Of a DNA stretch of 31,464 bases, positions 29,769-31,464 are shown in pieces. Made by a program: the position numbers and the translations under genes. Source of the DNA: a virus; the IMG/VR virus record IMGVR_UViG_3300048107_000188, positions 1 through 31,464 of that record. One strand, given 5' to 3'. Position 1 is the stretch's first letter, and the number at the start of each line of letters is the position of its first letter. A model generated the notes under the pieces. It searched no databases and was not told the DNA's origin. It worked only from the letters and a program-made list of their open reading frames with translations.

Positions 29769-29961
29769 AATCTTTTTCCATTAGTTGTTCGTAAGTGCCT
29801 TGCACCATGTCTTGAAAGGCACGGCGAGCAGAGATGTTTTTCTCTTCCGCAAGGACGTGGACATACTGCATAAACGTATCCATCTGATCAGGTGGCACGT
29901 CTAGAGTAAGTGTTTCGCTTTTCTCTGCGTATGCAGTACACAGGTTAACATACATGTTCAT
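29719..29961 (-). CDS. Small basic-tailed helical protein (80 aa)
   Basis: An 80-residue protein starting at ATG 29959-29961, which has GGAG 9 nt upstream. The frame goes on to 29994, but that ATG is within a terminator hairpin. The middle is a helical block with D-V-P-P-D-Q-M-D-T-F-M-Q-Y-V and A-R-R-A-F-Q-D-M-V-Q-G-T-Y-E-Q-L-M, and the last 15 residues are almost all Lys, Arg and Asn. The overall form (short fold plus basic tail) suggests nucleic-acid binding. Function unknown. Confidence 0.7.
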   Translation of the reverse strand: MNMYVNLCTAYAEKSETLTLDVPPDQMDTFMQYVHVLAEEKNISARRAFQDMVQGTYEQLMEKDYERKNRKNAKRRGRNR

Positions 29962-29975
29962 TAAAATCAACTCCA

Positions 29976-30008
29976 AACAAAAAGAGACCCCCATCAGGGT
30001 GGTCTCTT
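29976..30008 (-). terminator. Intrinsic terminator after ferredoxin
   Basis: On the minus strand an 11-bp stem with one bulge (AAGAGACC plus CCC / GGG plus GGTCTCTT, 4-nt loop) is followed by TTTTTGTTT. A TATAAT word lies at 30018-30023, 10 nt before the hairpin. Confidence 0.92.
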
Positions 30009-30027
30009 CAGTTGCATATTATATATG

Positions 30028-30315
30028 TCAATAAAGATACTCTTCTTGCTCTGCTAGGATCACCAGATCTGATGTGGGATACGATACACAAGTGAGTAGG
30101 AATCCTGCTGCGATCTGATCGTCATCTAAGAATGATTGATCTTCCTGATTCACTGTGCCTGATTCAATCTTGCCTGCACAAGTGCTACAGGCACCTGCAC
30201 GGCAGGAGTATGGCATATCTGCTCCTGCTTCTTCTGCTGCGTCAAGAATATATGTGTCACCGTCACATTCAAAAGTTGTTTCGGTCCCGTCTGTCTGCTT
30301 AATAGTTACGTTCAT
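30028..30315 (-). CDS. petF: Plant-type [2Fe-2S] ferredoxin
   Basis: A 95-residue soluble electron carrier from ATG 30313-30315; the longer frame to 30372 opens with TTG. The cluster ligands are C38 and C43 and C46 in [13 protein letters not shown], plus C76 in L-L-T-C-V. An acidic surface (E-D, D-D-D) is typical of photosynthetic ferredoxin, which takes electrons from photosystem I to FNR, NrdA reductants, bilin reductases or other enzymes. Here it may feed phage redox enzymes. Preceded by a small membrane protein and followed by a strong terminator. Confidence 0.97.
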   Translation of the reverse strand: MNVTIKQTDGTETTFECDGDTYILDAAEEAGADMPYSCRAGACSTCAGKIESGTVNQEDQSFLDDDQIAAGFLLTCVSYPTSDLVILAEQEEYLY

Positions 30316-30344
30316 GTTTCGTAAGTCACTAACCCCAGTATATA

Positions 30345-30560
30345 TCAATAATCGGTGCTGTAACTTTTGCAAGTCGCTTTGTTTTGATCTGAAGACCTAC
30401 ACCATTGCCTGACATATGCATCTGCATCCTTCTCCATGGAGAAGTGAGCATGGTTATGGAGCACTCCAATCATAATCAGAGTGCCCACCATCATAAGGTT
30501 AGCGTGCGTCGCTGGGTGTGTCACTGCTACCTTGATCCAGTGCAGTATTTTCGATGTCAT
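30345..30560 (-). CDS. Small membrane protein between hsp20 and ferredoxin (71 aa)
   Basis: A 71-residue protein with a basic N-terminal helix, T-H-P-A-T-H-A-N, then a hydrophobic segment [17 protein letters not shown] and a polar tail with two Cys (54 and 64). The first ATG (30558-30560) overlaps hsp20 by 62 nt; an internal Met at 30492-30494 would avoid the overlap but would cut the conserved-looking N-terminus. Histidines flank the membrane segment; metal or heme binding is possible but only a guess. Confidence 0.65.
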   Translation of the reverse strand: MTSKILHWIKVAVTHPATHANLMMVGTLIMIGVLHNHAHFSMEKDADAYVRQWCRSSDQNKATCKSYSTDY

Positions 30561-30993
30561 AAACTTTTCGTTTCTGATGATCAGGAATAATCCTCTGCAA
30601 TTCTACCACGAGCAACCCGTTTGTAAACCTGACTGTACCGACTTCGACATCATCACTCAGGTTGAATCCCCTAGTGAAGGTGCGTGAAGACAATCCACGA
30701 TGCACATACTCATCATCTTCAATATCATTCTTAGATGCAACAGATTTTACTAAGAGTATATTTGACTCAGTAGTTACCTCAACATCTTTCGGATCCCATC
30801 CAGCAAGTGCTACTTCAATGCGCCATTTAATATTTGATTCTTTGATGATATTGTATGGGGGATATTGTCCACCAGGATGATTCGATCCATATGAATGTAA
30901 TCGATAGAAGATATCATCTAGTCCGATGCTGTATCTGTTCGCAGCATCAAAAATTTTATCGACATCTTTCGATGACCATCTAGTAAGGTCCAT
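30499..30993 (-). CDS. Small heat-shock protein (Hsp20/alpha-crystallin)
   Basis: A 164-residue ATP-independent chaperone. The alpha-crystallin domain spans about 50-145: Y-N-I-I-K-E-S-N-I-K-W-R-I-E-V-A-L-A-G-W then D-V-E-V-T-T-E-S-N-I-L-L-V, the R-G-L-S-S-R-T-F-T-R-G-F block, then F-T-N-G-L-L-V-V-E-L, close to the usual A-x-x-x-n-G-v-L pattern. Most T4-like cyanophages carry one. It may protect photosystem or virion proteins. AAGGAGA lies 7 nt before the ATG; a late-type promoter is at 31050-31056. Confidence 0.96.
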   Translation of the reverse strand: MDLTRWSSKDVDKIFDAANRYSIGLDDIFYRLHSYGSNHPGGQYPPYNIIKESNIKWRIEVALAGWDPKDVEVTTESNILLVKSVASKNDIEDDEYVHRGLSSRTFTRGFNLSDDVEVGTVRFTNGLLVVELQRIIPDHQKRKVYDIENTALDQGSSDTPSDAR

Positions 30994-31049
30994 GTAACTT
31001 CTCCTTATAAAGCGAGATTGTATTGTGTGGTCCCCGAAGGCAACCGATA

Positions 31050-31056
31050 TATTTAG
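31050..31056 (-). promoter_or_regulatory. Late-type promoter CTAAATA of hsp20
   Basis: CTAAATA on the minus strand, 56 nt upstream of the hsp20 start, with its last base shared with the first GTAAACA half-site. Confidence 0.5.
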
Positions 31057-31087
31057 TAAACATACCTAGTAGTGTTTACCGTAAACA
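31056..31087. promoter_or_regulatory. Three GTAAACA half-sites in the divergent control region
   Basis: GTAAACA at 31056-31062, its inverse TGTTTAC at 31073-31079, and GTAAACA again at 31081-31087. The last two form an odd palindrome GTTTAC-C-GTAAAC. They lie between the two divergent late-type promoters. An operator for a DNA-binding protein is likely, but an RNA hairpin cannot be excluded. Confidence 0.5.
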
Positions 31088-31098
31088 TACTCATCTTG

Positions 31099-31105
31099 CT
31101 AAATA
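31099..31105 (+). promoter_or_regulatory. Late-type promoter CTAAATA of the plus-strand gene
   Basis: CTAAATA on the plus strand, 20 nt before the exported-protein ATG. It is the only plus-strand promoter seen with a gene behind it. Confidence 0.5.
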
Positions 31106-31125
31106 CCTCTAGCACTTTATAACCG

Positions 31126-31464
31126 ATGGAAATGAGAAAATCTCTGCTCCCTATCGTTATGTTATTGATGACAGCGGGTGCCGCCCAAGCAGGTGGACTC
31201 GTTACTAAACATGCTTCTAGTGTGCAGTTGAATGTTGATGCAGCAAGGTCTACCGTATCCAGAGTTGGAAACTCTTACGCGATCTCAGGTAGTGGTATAA
31301 ACACTACTGATGGCACGACTGCTGGCACTATCTCAGCAGGCACGATCACCTCAGGTGTCATGGCACCTGGCACTATCGCAGCAACACAGCATACAAACGG
31401 CAATGCATTTAGCTATAGCCAGTCCTTTACTCAAGGTGATGCTATTTCAACTAGCGCACCAACT
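31126..31464 (+). CDS. Exported protein, 3' end missing
   Basis: An open frame from ATG 31126-31128 (or 31132-31134) to the right edge, 113 codons with no stop. A clear signal peptide, M-R-K-S-L-L-P-I-V-M-L-L-M-T-A-G-A-A-Q-A, is followed by G-G. The mature part is rich in Gly, Ala, Ser and Thr with short repeats of the form G-T-I-(S/A)-A and S-G, as in secreted or surface fibres. Export makes a virion role less likely than a role in the envelope or outside the infected cell. The family is not recognised. It is the only plus-strand gene in the window. Confidence 0.75.
   Translation, partial: MEMRKSLLPIVMLLMTAGAAQAGGLVTKHASSVQLNVDAARSTVSRVGNSYAISGSGINTTDGTTAGTISAGTITSGVMAPGTIAATQHTNGNAFSYSQSFTQGDAISTSAPT

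Noticed and set aside
29962-29994. Longer N-terminus of the 80-residue gene
   Set aside because: The upstream ATG falls in a strong terminator hairpin; the internal ATG has a Shine-Dalgarno at the right distance.
1-31464. CRISPR array, insertion sequence, integrase or attachment site
   Set aside because: No regularly spaced repeats, transposase motifs or long terminal repeats were seen on either strand.

Overview
This window is a piece of a T4-like marine cyanophage genome (a contractile-tailed phage of Synechococcus or Prochlorococcus). The evidence is the combination of T4-type replication genes (gp43 polymerase, UvsX, gp41 helicase, gp61 primase, class I ribonucleotide reductase) with cyanobacterial photosynthesis genes (psbA, psbD, two hli genes, a plant-type ferredoxin), a MazG-like pyrophosphohydrolase, a small heat-shock protein and several 2OG-Fe(II) oxygenases. 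Almost everything is read from the minus strand, in tightly packed runs whose stop and start codons overlap (ATGA, TAATG or GTGA). Only one gene, cut by the right edge, lies on the plus strand.

Layout in the direction of transcription, right to left. (1) 31126-31464: a plus-strand exported protein, divergent from hsp20 across a control region with back-to-back late-type promoters and three GTAAACA half-sites. (2) 30993-30028: hsp20, a small membrane protein and ferredoxin. (3) 29961-23044: a small protein, two possible Sm-like proteins, DNA polymerase, UvsX, an oxygenase, replicative helicase and MazG. (4) 23044-16447: genes that look late or head-associated, including a nuclease-like protein, a ligase-like protein, an HxGH nucleotidyltransferase with a capsid-targeting-like N-terminus, two charged proteins, an Ig-like structural protein and small conserved proteins. 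(5) 16447-11467: a coiled-coil membrane protein, primase, nrdA, a small protein and nrdB. (6) 11558-7298: small conserved proteins, a PD-(D/E)XK nuclease, two more oxygenases and tRNA-Arg(UCU). (7) 7291-1054: the light-metabolism block: hli-hli, a lipoprotein with a lysozyme-like domain, three small proteins and a flavin-dependent halogenase, then psbA, and then psbD with small membrane or exported proteins. (8) 969-1: a large proline- and cysteine-rich protein cut by the left edge.

The genes fit the usual cyanophage strategy. D1, D2, Hli and ferredoxin keep host photosynthetic electron flow going. NrdA/NrdB and MazG reshape nucleotide pools, and the gp43/gp41/gp61/UvsX set copies the genome. 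Two kinds of promoter can be read: sigma-70-type (TTGACA...TATAGT) before hli and psbA, and T4 late-type (TATAAATA or CTAAATA) before several putative virion genes. Six intrinsic terminators are visible, and each has a promoter-like element at or just before its hairpin.

Eight genes shorter than 60 codons were found by reading between the longer ones (6910-7017, 5966-6121, 8040-8210, 9796-9948, 10752-10919, 10960-11121 and 18093-18269, plus the re-started 12594-12761). No stretch over 300 bases lacks a gene. I saw no insertion sequence, CRISPR array, rRNA or intron.
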